A stretch of 64,000 nucleotides of DNA from Pseudonocardiaceae bacterium YIM PH 21723 (lineage in GTDB: Bacteria; Actinomycetota; Actinomycetes; Mycobacteriales; Pseudonocardiaceae). The position numbers and the translations under genes are program-made. The notes under the pieces were generated by a model. That model was given only the letters and a program-made list of their open reading frames with translations, was not told the DNA's origin and ran no database searches. Positions 25,840-34,137 of this stretch are shown one piece after another; within the stretch, counting starts at the first letter, position 1, and the number at the start of each line of letters is the position of its first letter. The stretch lies in contig QZFT01000031.1 of assembly GCA_003600225.1 (NCBI GenBank), positions 1 through 64,000 on the forward strand, read 5' to 3'.

Positions 25840-26916
25840 ATGGAGCGTGGCCACTCGGCGATGTTGCGAGCCTCGCTGGCCAGACTGGCCCCGGGGACCG
25901 CGTTGCGCGACGGCCTGGAACGGATCCTGCGCGGCCGCACCGGTGGGCTGATCGTGCTGGGCAGTGACAGTGCGGTGGAGTCTATTTGCGACGGCGGCTT
26001 CCGGCTGGACGTGGAGTTCAGCGCCACCCGGCTGCGTGAGCTGTCCAAGATGGACGGCGCCGTGGTGCTGTCCACCGACGCCACCCGGATCCTGCGGGCG
26101 AACGTGCAACTGGTGCCCGACTCGACGATTCCGACCGAGGAGTCCGGCACCCGGCACCGCACCGCGGAGCGGTCGGCCGTGCAGACCGGGGTTCCGGTCA
26201 TCTCGGTCAGCCAGTCGATGAGCATCATCAGCGTGTACGTGGACGGGCGCAGGCATGTGCTCACCGACTCGGCGACCATCCTGTCCCGGGCGAACCAGGC
26301 CCTGGCCACGCTGGAGCGGTACAAGTCGCGGCTGGATGAGGTGGCGCAGTCGCTGTCCGCGCTGGAGATCGAGGACTTCGTCACGCTGAAGGACGTGGTC
26401 ACCGTGGTGCAGCGCCTGGAGATGGTGCGGCGCATCGCCGAGGAGATCTCCTGGTACGTGGTCGAGCTGGGCGCCGACGGCCGGTTGATCACGCTGCAGC
26501 TGGAGGAGTTGGTCGGCGGGGTCGACCTGGACCGCGAGCTGGTGATCCGCGACTACCTGTCGCTGCCCGGCGGGTTCGGGCAGATCGGGCAGATCGCCGA
26601 ATCACTGGACAAGCTGGACGGGACCGCGCTGCTGGACATCGTGGAGATCGCGCGCACGCTGTGTCTGCCCGACTCCCCTGAAGCTTTGGAAGAGCAGGTC
26701 AGTCCGCGTGGCTACCGGCAGCTGGCCCGCATCCCGCGGCTGCCCGGACCGGTGCAGGACCGCCTGGTGGAGCACTTCGGCTCGCTGCAGGCGCTGCTGG
26801 CCGCGACGGCGGAGGAACTGCGCGCGGTGGACGGCGTCGGCGACACCCGGGCCCGCGCGGTCCGCGAGGGCCTGTCCCGGCTGGCCGAGTCCTCGATCGT
26901 CGAGCGCTACGGCTGA
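25840..26916 (+). CDS. disA: Diadenylate cyclase / DNA integrity scanning protein DisA
   Basis: The 358-residue protein makes cyclic di-AMP and scans DNA. The cyclase motifs DGA (residues 72-74, MDGAVVL) and RHR (105-107, GTRHRTAE) are intact. A helical spine follows and a helix-hairpin-helix DNA-binding domain ends the protein ([20 protein letters not shown]). The start at 25840 has GGAGGGG upstream; the longer frame to 25573 runs into the sigma factor on the other strand. The gene sits downstream of radA in the conserved block. Confidence 0.96.
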   Translation: MERGHSAMLRASLARLAPGTALRDGLERILRGRTGGLIVLGSDSAVESICDGGFRLDVEFSATRLRELSKMDGAVVLSTDATRILRANVQLVPDSTIPTEESGTRHRTAERSAVQTGVPVISVSQSMSIISVYVDGRRHVLTDSATILSRANQALATLERYKSRLDEVAQSLSALEIEDFVTLKDVVTVVQRLEMVRRIAEEISWYVVELGADGRLITLQLEELVGGVDLDRELVIRDYLSLPGGFGQIGQIAESLDKLDGTALLDIVEIARTLCLPDSPEALEEQVSPRGYRQLARIPRLPGPVQDRLVEHFGSLQALLAATAEELRAVDGVGDTRARAVREGLSRLAESSIVERYG

Positions 26917-26918
26917 CC

Positions 26919-27641
26919 TCAGGGAACGATGGCGAACGGCTGGCCGGGGCCCTGAAGCGGGCCGAGCTTCGGCACCACCTGGTAGGCGCCGGCGCCCACG
27001 GTCACCCGCTTCTCGTTGCAGCCGGGCGTCGAGGTGTTGCCGAACCAGGTCACGTCGTTGAAGACCTCTTCGTTCGGCTTCAGCAGCCGCACGTCCTTGC
27101 CGCCCCACGGCCAGCAGTCGTTGCTGGACCAGACCCGGGCCTGACCGTCCCCGGACAGCACCAGGACCTCCTGCAACGCGGCGTCCACGTCACGGAAACA
27201 GGCCACCGGGCCGGTGTTGGTGATCGCGATGCGCAGCACCGGGTGCTGGCCGACCTTGTACTCCGGCTGGTTCCGGCCGGCGCCGAGCTTGATCACGTTG
27301 TCCGCGCACGGCCCGGGAGGCGGCGGCGGGTTCGAGGGCGGCGGCTGGCCGGGCGCGCTGCTGTTCGGCGGCACCGCGGGGGCCGGCGCCGAACTGGACG
27401 CGGACGCGGTCGGCGGACTCGTCTTGCGGCCGTCCTTGGGCGGGTTCGCGTTCGAGGACGCGAGTCCGGCCGAGCCGACCTGGTGCGTCTCGGGTGAAGC
27501 TTCCCGGGTCGCCGGATCGCTGGAGCCGATCGCGCCCACCGCCCACATGAGCAGTAGCAGTGCGAGCGCTCCAGCTGCGGCGGCCGCCGCGCGGCGCCGC
27601 GCATATACCGCCTTGGGCAGCGGTTCCACCTGCTCTTCCAC
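26919..27641 (-). CDS. Single-span, proline-rich membrane protein (Rv3587c position)
   Basis: The 240-residue protein has a short basic cytoplasmic N-terminus, one membrane span (about residues 19-41), a Ser/Pro-rich linker of about 70 residues (SAPGQPPPSNPPPPP) and an extracytoplasmic domain of about 125 residues with four cysteines. The domain begins CADNVIKLGAG and resembles the DUF4232/immunoglobulin-like secreted domains seen in actinobacteria; it is not a confident match. Position between disA and canB matches mycobacterial Rv3587c. Function unknown. Confidence 0.78.
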   Translation of the reverse strand: MEEQVEPLPKAVYARRRAAAAAAGALALLLLMWAVGAIGSSDPATREASPETHQVGSAGLASSNANPPKDGRKTSPPTASASSSAPAPAVPPNSSAPGQPPPSNPPPPPGPCADNVIKLGAGRNQPEYKVGQHPVLRIAITNTGPVACFRDVDAALQEVLVLSGDGQARVWSSNDCWPWGGKDVRLLKPNEEVFNDVTWFGNTSTPGCNEKRVTVGAGAYQVVPKLGPLQGPGQPFAIVP

Positions 27642-27830
27642 ATACTGACGGTAACGCTCGACTGACGATGCGTTGTGGACCTACGGAGTCACCGTGTCGG
27701 GACAGTGATGTTCGACGGCACTACTTGTTAACTCCCAGTCACGGGGCTTTCATACGAATAAGGGTACGAACGAAGGGTGCAGAACCTATTCGGTCACCCA
27801 GCGCCTCGAAGACCTACGTCAGGAGGAGCA

Positions 27831-28346
27831 ATGAGCGCGATCGATGACCTGTTCCAGCGGCATCTGCGGCGGGAACACTTCCACTTCGATGGCCCGACAT
27901 CTCCTGTGCCGAGCCTGCACCTGGCCGTCGTCACCTGTATGGATGCCCGAATCCCGGTGTTCGACGTGTTGGGCCTGAACCGCGGCGAGGTGCACATCCT
28001 GCGCAACGCGGGCGGCGTGGTCACCGATGACACGATCCGGTCGCTGTCCATCAGTCAGCGCAAGCTGGCCACCCGGGAGGTGCTGATCATCCAGCACACC
28101 GGGTGCGGCATGGCCACCTTCACCGACGACGAGTTCAAGGACGAGATGCAGGAGGACACCGGCCTGCGTCCGACCTGGGCCACCGAGGCCTTCCGCGATG
28201 TGGAGAACAGCGTCTGGCAGTCGGTCCAGCGGGTTCGCCGCAGCCCGTTCCTGGAGCTGACCACCGAGGTCCGCGGCTTCGTCCTGGACATCCAGGAAGG
28301 CGACCTGCACGAGGTCACCGCCCCTGAGGCCCGGGCGGCTTCGTAG
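27831..28346 (+). CDS. canB: Beta-carbonic anhydrase
   Basis: The 171-residue enzyme interconverts CO2 and bicarbonate. The zinc ligands Cys36 (TCMDAR), His89 and Cys92 (HTGCG) and the Asp38-Arg40 dyad are present. The start is set by AGGAGGAG 3-10 bp upstream. It is short for the class, like mycobacterial Rv3588c, whose place in the gene order it occupies, though here it is on the plus strand. It ends just before repeat element copy 2. Confidence 0.93.
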   Translation: MSAIDDLFQRHLRREHFHFDGPTSPVPSLHLAVVTCMDARIPVFDVLGLNRGEVHILRNAGGVVTDDTIRSLSISQRKLATREVLIIQHTGCGMATFTDDEFKDEMQEDTGLRPTWATEAFRDVENSVWQSVQRVRRSPFLELTTEVRGFVLDIQEGDLHEVTAPEARAAS

Positions 28347-28363
28347 TTCCGTTGTTGGGGTTA

Positions 28364-28768
28364 GGTCTGGGCTTTTGGCGAAAGATGGCTTTGGAGGGGA
28401 GACGGGCTTTGGGGCCCGTCTTTCCTGCCTGGCCGTTGGGTGGGGGCACGCCGTGCCGGCTGTCGGCTGGGCGGTGACGGGGTTAGTGCGGTGCGGTATT
28501 CGGTCACCATTCCCCGAATTCGTCCACAATGGACACTCATCGTGGCGTGTCGCACCGTTTTCGCAGCGTGTCGCCCCACTTGTCGTGGCTTTTAGTCACG
28601 ACAAGTGCCAGTTGTCGTGGATAAAACCCACGACAAGTCAGCTCAGTTAACCCGCGCAGCGGCCCATCCCCACCAGACAGGCGTGCCCCCACCCAACACG
28701 CCGGCAGGAAAGACGTCCCCACCCACCCATCTCCCCCTCCAAAGCCGCCTTCGACAAAAGGCCAGACC
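28364..28768. repeat. Interspersed long-inverted-repeat element, copy 2 (complete)
   Basis: Two arms of about 89 bp (28364-28452 and 28680-28768) are inverted copies of each other with scattered mismatches and some indels. Both begin at the outer end with GGTCTGG. The core contains GTCCA-CAA-TGGAC (28522-28534), two GTGTCGC repeats and several alternating copies of CCACTTGTCGTGG and its complement (28576-28640). It lacks the CTGAAGGACGCC module of copies 1 and 3. It occupies the whole canB-mutY gap, and no gene is seen in it. Confidence 0.82.
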
Positions 28769-28807
28769 CAGCCCAAGCCCGGGCGGCCGACTAGGCTGAG
28801 CGGCGCG

Positions 28808-29710
28808 ATGACGACTTCTGTGCTGCGGACCGAGAATCCGCTCGGCTGGGACACCATGCTGGACTGGTTCGACAGCGTCGGGCGGGATCTGCCGTGGCGG
28901 CATCCCGTCGGCGGCTGGGGCGTGCTGGTCAGCGAGATCATGCTTCAGCAGACCCCGGTGGTCCGGGTGCTGCCCATCTGGCAGGAGTGGATGGCCCGCT
29001 GGCCGAAGCCCTCCGACCTGGCCGCGGCCAGCCAGGCCGACGTGGTGCGCGCCTGGGGCAAGCTGGGGTACCCGCGCCGCGCGCTGCGGCTGCACGCCGC
29101 GGCGACCGAGATCGCGGCGAACCACGGCGACACCGTCCCGTCCGATGTGGACACCCTGCTGGCACTGCCCGGGATCGGCGCGTACACCGCCCGCGCGGTG
29201 GCCGCGTTCGCCTACGGCAAGCGCTGCCCGGTGGTCGACACCAACGTGCGCCGGGTGGTGGCTCGCGCGGTGCACGGCGCGGGCGACGCCGGTCCGCCGT
29301 CCAACACCCGGGACATGGCCGACGTCGAGGCGCTGCTGCCGCCGGACGATCCGACGGCCTCCCGCTACTCGGCGGCGTTGATGGAACTCGGCGCGCTGGT
29401 GTGCACCGCCCGCACCCCACGCTGCGCCGACTGCCCCGTCTACGACACCTGCGCCTGGCAACACGCGGGGCGGCCCGCCTACAACGGCCCGGCCAAACAG
29501 GTGCAGAAGTTCGCCGGCACCGACCGCCAGGTCCGCGGCAAACTCCTGGACGTTCTCCGGGCCTCATCGGGTCCGGTGGAGCGATCCGCACTGGACGTCG
29601 TCTGGCACGACGCCGGTCAACGGGACCGCTGCCTGCACTCGCTGCTGGTGGACGGCCTGGTCGAGCAGACGAAGGACGACCTGTTCGCGCTGCCGGGCGA
29701 GGCCGGCTGA
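28808..29710 (+). CDS. mutY: A/G-specific adenine DNA glycosylase
   Basis: The 300-residue enzyme removes adenine mispaired with 8-oxoguanine. The catalytic Glu43 (SEIMLQQT), the helix-hairpin-helix LPGIGAYTARAV, the catalytic Asp in PVVDTNVRR and a complete iron-sulfur loop (C-x6-C-x2-C-x5-C near residues 199-215) are all visible. It lacks a full C-terminal MutT-like domain, so it is short as in mycobacteria. It overlaps the next gene by 3 bp (TGATG type). Confidence 0.95.
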   Translation: MTTSVLRTENPLGWDTMLDWFDSVGRDLPWRHPVGGWGVLVSEIMLQQTPVVRVLPIWQEWMARWPKPSDLAAASQADVVRAWGKLGYPRRALRLHAAATEIAANHGDTVPSDVDTLLALPGIGAYTARAVAAFAYGKRCPVVDTNVRRVVARAVHGAGDAGPPSNTRDMADVEALLPPDDPTASRYSAALMELGALVCTARTPRCADCPVYDTCAWQHAGRPAYNGPAKQVQKFAGTDRQVRGKLLDVLRASSGPVERSALDVVWHDAGQRDRCLHSLLVDGLVEQTKDDLFALPGEAG

Positions 29711-30237
29711 TGGGCCAGTCGCTGGAGTTCTACTTCGCGCCGAAGGCCGACGAGCAGGTCCGTGGCCTGTGGCAACGGGTGGAGGACGCCGGGGTGAGCA
29801 GCCTGGCCACTCACGGCCACCGGCAGCACAGGCCGCACGTCACCTTCGCCTACGCCGGGTCCTTTCCCAAGGCGGTGCGCGAGGACCTGCGTGGCGAACT
29901 GAAGCTTCTCTCGATTCCGAACGTCTACCTGAGCACGCTGTCCGTGTTCGCGAACCGGACCAACGCGCTGGTGCTGTCCGCGCTGGTCGACCAGGAACTG
30001 CTGGCGGTGCACATGGCCGTGCACGACGTGCTGGCCGGCCGGGTGCCGCAGCCGGCGGCCAACAGCATGCCCGGCGCGTGGACCCCGCACTGCACCCTGG
30101 CGAAGGGCCTGTCGGACAGCGAACTGCAGACGGCGATGATGGCCGTACATCCGGTCGACGGAATCTCCGCGAAGATCGCCGAGGTTTGTGTGTGGGACAG
30201 CACAAGCCGCACCGCCGACAGCCTCTGGCGTGGCTAG
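29708..30237 (+). CDS. 2H phosphoesterase / 2'-5' RNA ligase-like protein
   Basis: The coding frame starts at the ATG at 29710 and gives 175 residues; two overlapping bases of the mutY stop are included in the span. The two HxT-type motifs that define the 2H superfamily are visible as HVTF (near residue 47) and HCTL (near residue 128). Members are cyclic phosphodiesterases or RNA ligases acting on 2'-5' or 2',3'-cyclic ends. The translational coupling to mutY is notable, but I know of no established functional link. Confidence 0.8.
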
Positions 30238-30246
30238 GCTGAGTTC

Positions 30247-30561
30247 ATGGCTGTTGTGAAGATCAACGCGATTCAGGTGCCTGAAGCAGGCCGCGAGGAA
30301 CTCGAGCGCCGGTTCGCCGCGCGCAAGGGCGCGGTCGACAACTCCCCCGGCTTCCTCGGCTTCGAACTGCTACGTCCGGTGTCCGGCGACGACCGGTACT
30401 TCGTGGTCACCCACTGGGAGACCGACGAGGACTTCCGGAACTGGCGTGACGGTGGCGCCGCTGCCGAAGCCCACGCCGGTGAGCGGGCCAAGCCGGTGGC
30501 CGGTGGAGCCAGCCTGCTGGAGTTCGAGGTCGTACTCAGTTCCAAGCCCAAGCAGGCATGA
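30247..30561 (+). CDS. mhuD: MhuD/IsdG-type heme-degrading monooxygenase
   Basis: The 104-residue ABM-fold protein closely follows mycobacterial MhuD as I recall it (VVKINAI, NSPGFLGFELLRPV, YFVVTHWE, ASLLEFEVVL). The residues needed for heme breakdown are all present: Asn7, Trp66 and His76. MhuD converts heme to mycobilins and releases iron without forming carbon monoxide. It sits a few genes after mutY as in M. tuberculosis. I see no iron box upstream. It overlaps the sirtuin gene by 4 bp. Confidence 0.88.
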   Translation: MAVVKINAIQVPEAGREELERRFAARKGAVDNSPGFLGFELLRPVSGDDRYFVVTHWETDEDFRNWRDGGAAAEAHAGERAKPVAGGASLLEFEVVLSSKPKQA

Positions 30562-31379
30562 GCGACAGCAACCTTGAGCAGGCCGCCGAGCTGATCGCAT
30601 CGGCCGACGGCCTGCTCATCTGCGCCGGGGCCGGGATGGGCGTGGACAGCGGCCTGCCCGACTTCCGGGGCGACGAGGGCTTCTGGCGGGCCTACCCGCC
30701 GTACGCGCGGGTCGGCATGCGCTTCGAGGAGCTGGCCGACCCGATCCACTTCATCGACGACCCGCGGCTGGCCTGGGGTTTCTACGGACACCGGCTGCAC
30801 CTTTACCGGGACACCGTCCCGCACGACGGCTTCCGGCTGCTGCGCGACTGGGCGGCGAACAAGGAACTCGGCGCCATGGTGTTCACCTCCAATGTGGACG
30901 GTGCGTTCCAGAAGGCCGGGTTCGCCGAGGACCTCGTCGTCGAGTGCCATGGCTCCATCCACCACCTGCAGTGCCAGCGCGACTGCCCGGACATCTGGTC
31001 CGCCGACCCGTTCGACATCGAGGTCGACGAGTCGACCATGCGGGCCACCGGCGCGCTGCCCAGCTGCGACTGCGACGACCCGGCCAGGCCCAACATCCTG
31101 ATGTTCGGCGACTACGGCTGGCGCGAGGAACGCACCCAGGCGCAGATGAACCGGCTCACCGAGTGGCGGAGGCTTTCCCAGCGCCGGCCGATCGCCGTGC
31201 TGGAACTGGGCGCGGGTACCGCGGTGCCCACCGTGCGCCGGCAGGCCGAGTTCGCCTCGGCCGCCACCGGCTCACTGATCCGGATCAACGTGCGCGAACC
31301 GGAGGTACGGCACGGCTGGGGCGTCCCGCTTCAGCTCGGCGCGCTGGAGGCGCTCACCGCGTTGGACGAGCTGCTCTAG
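30558..31379 (+). CDS. Sirtuin-family NAD-dependent protein deacylase
   Basis: The 273-residue protein has the sirtuin motifs GAGMGVDSGLPDFRG (NAD site), TSNVDG and the catalytic His of VECHGSIH. Zinc ligands are probably CQRDC and CDCDD. It belongs to a divergent Sir2 group rather than the CobB type, since the usual GAGISxxSGIP and TQNID are altered. Its start overlaps the mhuD stop by 4 bp, so the two are co-translated. Substrate unknown. It is convergent with the next gene and overlaps it by 4 bp. Confidence 0.85.
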   Translation: MSDSNLEQAAELIASADGLLICAGAGMGVDSGLPDFRGDEGFWRAYPPYARVGMRFEELADPIHFIDDPRLAWGFYGHRLHLYRDTVPHDGFRLLRDWAANKELGAMVFTSNVDGAFQKAGFAEDLVVECHGSIHHLQCQRDCPDIWSADPFDIEVDESTMRATGALPSCDCDDPARPNILMFGDYGWREERTQAQMNRLTEWRRLSQRRPIAVLELGAGTAVPTVRRQAEFASAATGSLIRINVREPEVRHGWGVPLQLGALEALTALDELL

Positions 31380-31873
31380 ACGCAGGCGTTGGCCCAGTCC
31401 GCGTCCTGGAGCACGAAGTCCTGGACCTCGTCGCCGGTCACCACGAATTCGTAGACCGCCCTGTCGTTCCCGGGCACCGGCGTCACGAAGACCCCGTCCT
31501 GCCGCGGGTCCTCCTTCAGCTTCGGGTAGGCCCGTCGAAGCTGGTCGAGCTTCGAGCCGAGGCCGATGTGCTCCGGGGTGTTCATCAGGTCGGTGCTACC
31601 GATCGCCCCGACGCCGGTCCGCTCGGAGATGAAGACCCCGCTGGTGCTGGGCATCCGGCCCTCGGCGTCGACGAAGTAGTAGAACGTGCACTTGGCGCCG
31701 TGCTGGGCGCCGCGCAGCAGGCCGGTGTCCTCCGCCTGCTGGCGAGTCATGCCGAGCTTCAGCTGCCGGTAGCCGTCCGCCCCGAGGACGCGTTCATCGG
31801 CAGCCCCCGCCGAGCTGGAACCGAGCACCATCAACATCACCAGCGCGCCGATCGCCAGCAGGCCCTTACACAT
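31376..31873 (-). CDS. Secreted hypothetical protein, paralogue of the adjacent gene
   Basis: The 165-residue protein has a signal peptide (to about residue 25, SSAGAAD) and a mature domain of about 140 residues that begins RVLGADGYRQLKLGMTRQQAEDTGLL. The gene at 31946-32428 encodes a paralogue with the same sequence pattern (RVLGPDGYKGLKLGQSQQAAEATGLL), a Cys-x-x-Tyr-Tyr-Phe motif and a C-terminal cysteine. The RQQAEDTG segment recalls the start of small secreted domains such as those of BLIP/SmpA type, but the match is weak. Confidence 0.7.
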   Translation of the reverse strand: MCKGLLAIGALVMLMVLGSSSAGAADERVLGADGYRQLKLGMTRQQAEDTGLLRGAQHGAKCTFYYFVDAEGRMPSTSGVFISERTGVGAIGSTDLMNTPEHIGLGSKLDQLRRAYPKLKEDPRQDGVFVTPVPGNDRAVYEFVVTGDEVQDFVLQDADWANACV

Positions 31874-31945
31874 GAAACTTCCCTCGCCTCAACATCAGTG
31901 AACTCACCTAGTAAGACGGTTACCGACGCGGCGGGTTGCCAAACC

Positions 31946-32428
31946 TCAGCATTGAGCTCCAGGTCGCTGAAGCCCGAAGTCCTTCACCGTGCCGTCCTCC
32001 TGGATGACGAAGCTGTACTCGGCGTCCGGAAGCGGGCTAGCCCAGATGAAGTCCAGCTGCGGATCCTGCTTGAGCTCCGGGTACCTCCGCTTCAGCTCCT
32101 CCAGCGCCATTCCATCGTGCGCGCCTTCGGGCGTCCGCATCAGCGAGGTGCCGCCGATCCGGATCACGCCACCCGTGTCCCCGACGAATACGCCGCTGGA
32201 CCGCGGCATGCTGCCTTCGCTCTCCATGAAGTAATAGGCGGTGCAGGTGCCCACCCGCTGCGGATCCCGCAGCAGGCCGGTCGCCTCGGCCGCCTGCTGA
32301 GACTGGCCGAGCTTCAGCCCCTTGTACCCGTCCGGCCCCAGCACGCGGTCGGATCCTCCGACCGCGGTTCCCATCCCGAATGTCATGGCGATCAGTACCG
32401 CGGCGAACGCCGCCATCCCCTTGCGCAT
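31946..32428 (-). CDS. Secreted hypothetical protein, paralogue of the adjacent gene
   Basis: The 160-residue protein starts at the ATG at 32428 after a very strong GGGGGAGG site, has a signal peptide (to about residue 24) and is homologous to the gene 72 bp downstream. Both mature proteins have two conserved cysteines, one in TCTAYYF or KCTFYYF and one near the C-terminus, which probably form a disulfide. No family is recognised with confidence; a SmpA/OmlA-like or beta-lactamase-inhibitor-like fold is possible. Confidence 0.72.
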   Translation of the reverse strand: MRKGMAAFAAVLIAMTFGMGTAVGGSDRVLGPDGYKGLKLGQSQQAAEATGLLRDPQRVGTCTAYYFMESEGSMPRSSGVFVGDTGGVIRIGGTSLMRTPEGAHDGMALEELKRRYPELKQDPQLDFIWASPLPDAEYSFVIQEDGTVKDFGLQRPGAQC

Positions 32429-32501
32429 GATTCCTCCCCCGTAGGTCGCGTCTGCTGGGCATACCCCGGGGGCGGCGAGTCGAATCAGTGCGTCACCCAG
32501 G

Positions 32502-33272
32502 TCAGCGACCCCGCCAGACCGGCTGACGCTTCTCCTGGAAGGCGGCCACACCCTCCTTGGCGTCCTCGGAGTCCAGTACCGGCTTCACGATCCGGTCCTG
32601 CACCGTCCAGGCCTCCGCCTCCGTGTGCCCCTCGGTCTCCCTGGCCAGTTGCCGCACCGCGGCCACCGCCAGGGGCGCGTTCCGGCCGACCTGGTCGGCC
32701 AGTTCCAGCCCGGCGGCGATCGCCTGGCCGTCCGGTGCCAGCCAGTTGACCATCCCGTAGCGGGCGGCGTGCGCGGCGGACAGCGGGTCGCCGGTGAGCA
32801 GCATGCCCATGGCGATCTGCCGGGGCAGTTTGCGCAGCAGCCGCTGCACCCCGCCCTCGCTGGGTACAGCTCCCTTGGTGACCTCGGACAGGGCGAACTT
32901 CGCCGACTCGGCGGCCACGATGAGATCGCAGGCCAGGGCCAGCTCGCAGCCGCCGGACACCGCGTAGCCCTCGACGGCGGCGACCATCGGCTTGTCCAGC
33001 TCGGCCCTCGTCAGCCCGGCCAGCCCCCGGTTCCCGATGCGCGGGAAGCCCTCGGCGGCGAGCGCCTTGAGGTCCACGCCGGAACAGAAGTGGCCGCCGA
33101 CGCCGGCCAGCACGCCGACCAGCAGTTCCGGGTCGGTGGACAGTTCCTCCAGCGCGGTGCTGATCAGCTCGGCGACCTCGCGGTTCACCGCATTTCGTGC
33201 CTGCGGCCGATTGATGGTGATCAGCAGTGTGTGGCCGAAACGCTTCGTCTCGACCGGTAGTCCAGCAGCCAT
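32502..33272 (-). CDS. Crotonase-type enoyl-CoA hydratase/isomerase 1
   Basis: The 256-residue crotonase-fold protein has the NAVNREV and GGHFCSGVDLKAL oxyanion-hole segments and GYAVSGGCELALACDL. Position-equivalent glutamates of classical hydratase are partly replaced (ALSEVTKGAVPSEGG retains one), so isomerase or hydrolase activity is possible. The start is at 33272, after a GGGAGAAAGGGC ribosome site. A closely related second copy lies 97 bp upstream. Confidence 0.88.
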   Translation of the reverse strand: MAAGLPVETKRFGHTLLITINRPQARNAVNREVAELISTALEELSTDPELLVGVLAGVGGHFCSGVDLKALAAEGFPRIGNRGLAGLTRAELDKPMVAAVEGYAVSGGCELALACDLIVAAESAKFALSEVTKGAVPSEGGVQRLLRKLPRQIAMGMLLTGDPLSAAHAARYGMVNWLAPDGQAIAAGLELADQVGRNAPLAVAAVRQLARETEGHTEAEAWTVQDRIVKPVLDSEDAKEGVAAFQEKRQPVWRGR

Positions 33273-33369
33273 GACGCCCTTTCTCCCGCGGCCGCACGTT
33301 AGGGGGACGGGCAGGCGTGAATCCAGGAGCATCACCCCCCGACCGGGTGCGTTCCAAGCCTAGGGTGCG

Positions 33370-34128
33370 TCAGATCCCACGCCATACGGGCTCCCGTTTG
33401 GCGGCGAAGGCGGCCGCACCCTCCTTGGCGTCGGCGGATGCGGCGACCGGCGCGACGATCTCGTCCTGCACCGCCCAGGCCTCCCCTTCGGTGCGGCCGT
33501 GGGTTTCCCGGATGATCCGGCGGACGGCGCCGACGGCGAGCGGGGCGTTGCGGGACACCTGCGTGGCGAGTTCCAGGGCGGCGGTGAGCGCCTGGCCGTC
33601 CGGGGTCAGCCGGTTGACCAGCCCGTGCCGCGCCGCCCGCTCGGCGGTGATCGACTCGCCGGTGAGCAACATGCCGACGGCCAGGTGGTGCGGCAGCCGG
33701 TTCACCAGCCGCAGCACCCCGCCTTCACTGGCGACCAGACCGCGGCACACCTCGGACAGCCCGAACCTCGCCGACTCCGCGGCGACGATCAGGTCGCAGG
33801 CCAGCGCGATCTCACAGCCACCGGCCACCGCGTGGCCCTCGACCGCGGCGATCATCGGCTTGTCGATCGCCGCCCGGGTGAAGCCCGCCAGGCCTCGGTC
33901 CGCGACGAACGGGAAGCCCTCGGTGAGGAAGGCCTTGAGGTCCATCCCCGCGCAGAAGTGCCCGTCGGCGCCGGTGATGACACCCGCCAGCAGGTCCGGA
34001 TCGGAGTTGAGCCGGTCGATCCCGGCGCTGACCTGCTCGGCGACCTCCCGGTTGATCGCGTTGCGGGCCTTCGGCCGGTTGATGGTGATGACCAGGGTGT
34101 TGCCGTGCACCGTCGTCTCGACGCTCAT
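33370..34128 (-). CDS. Crotonase-type enoyl-CoA hydratase/isomerase 2
   Basis: The 252-residue paralogue of the next gene has the same segments (NAINREV, GHFCAGMDLKAF, GHAVAGGCEIALACDL, LSEVCRGLVASEGG). It begins 9 bp after the cytochrome P450 stop, so P450 and crotonases are probably one transcription unit. The pair reads as a small degradative or modifying set for an acyl-CoA; no thiolase or ligase is adjacent. Confidence 0.88.
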   Translation of the reverse strand: MSVETTVHGNTLVITINRPKARNAINREVAEQVSAGIDRLNSDPDLLAGVITGADGHFCAGMDLKAFLTEGFPFVADRGLAGFTRAAIDKPMIAAVEGHAVAGGCEIALACDLIVAAESARFGLSEVCRGLVASEGGVLRLVNRLPHHLAVGMLLTGESITAERAARHGLVNRLTPDGQALTAALELATQVSRNAPLAVGAVRRIIRETHGRTEGEAWAVQDEIVAPVAASADAKEGAAAFAAKREPVWRGI

Positions 34129-34137
34129 GTCGTCCTC

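Noticed and set aside
28347-28807. Possible small genes inside the repeat elements
   Set aside because: The frames found in the copies are different in each element and follow the inverted-repeat arms, so they are by-products of high GC.
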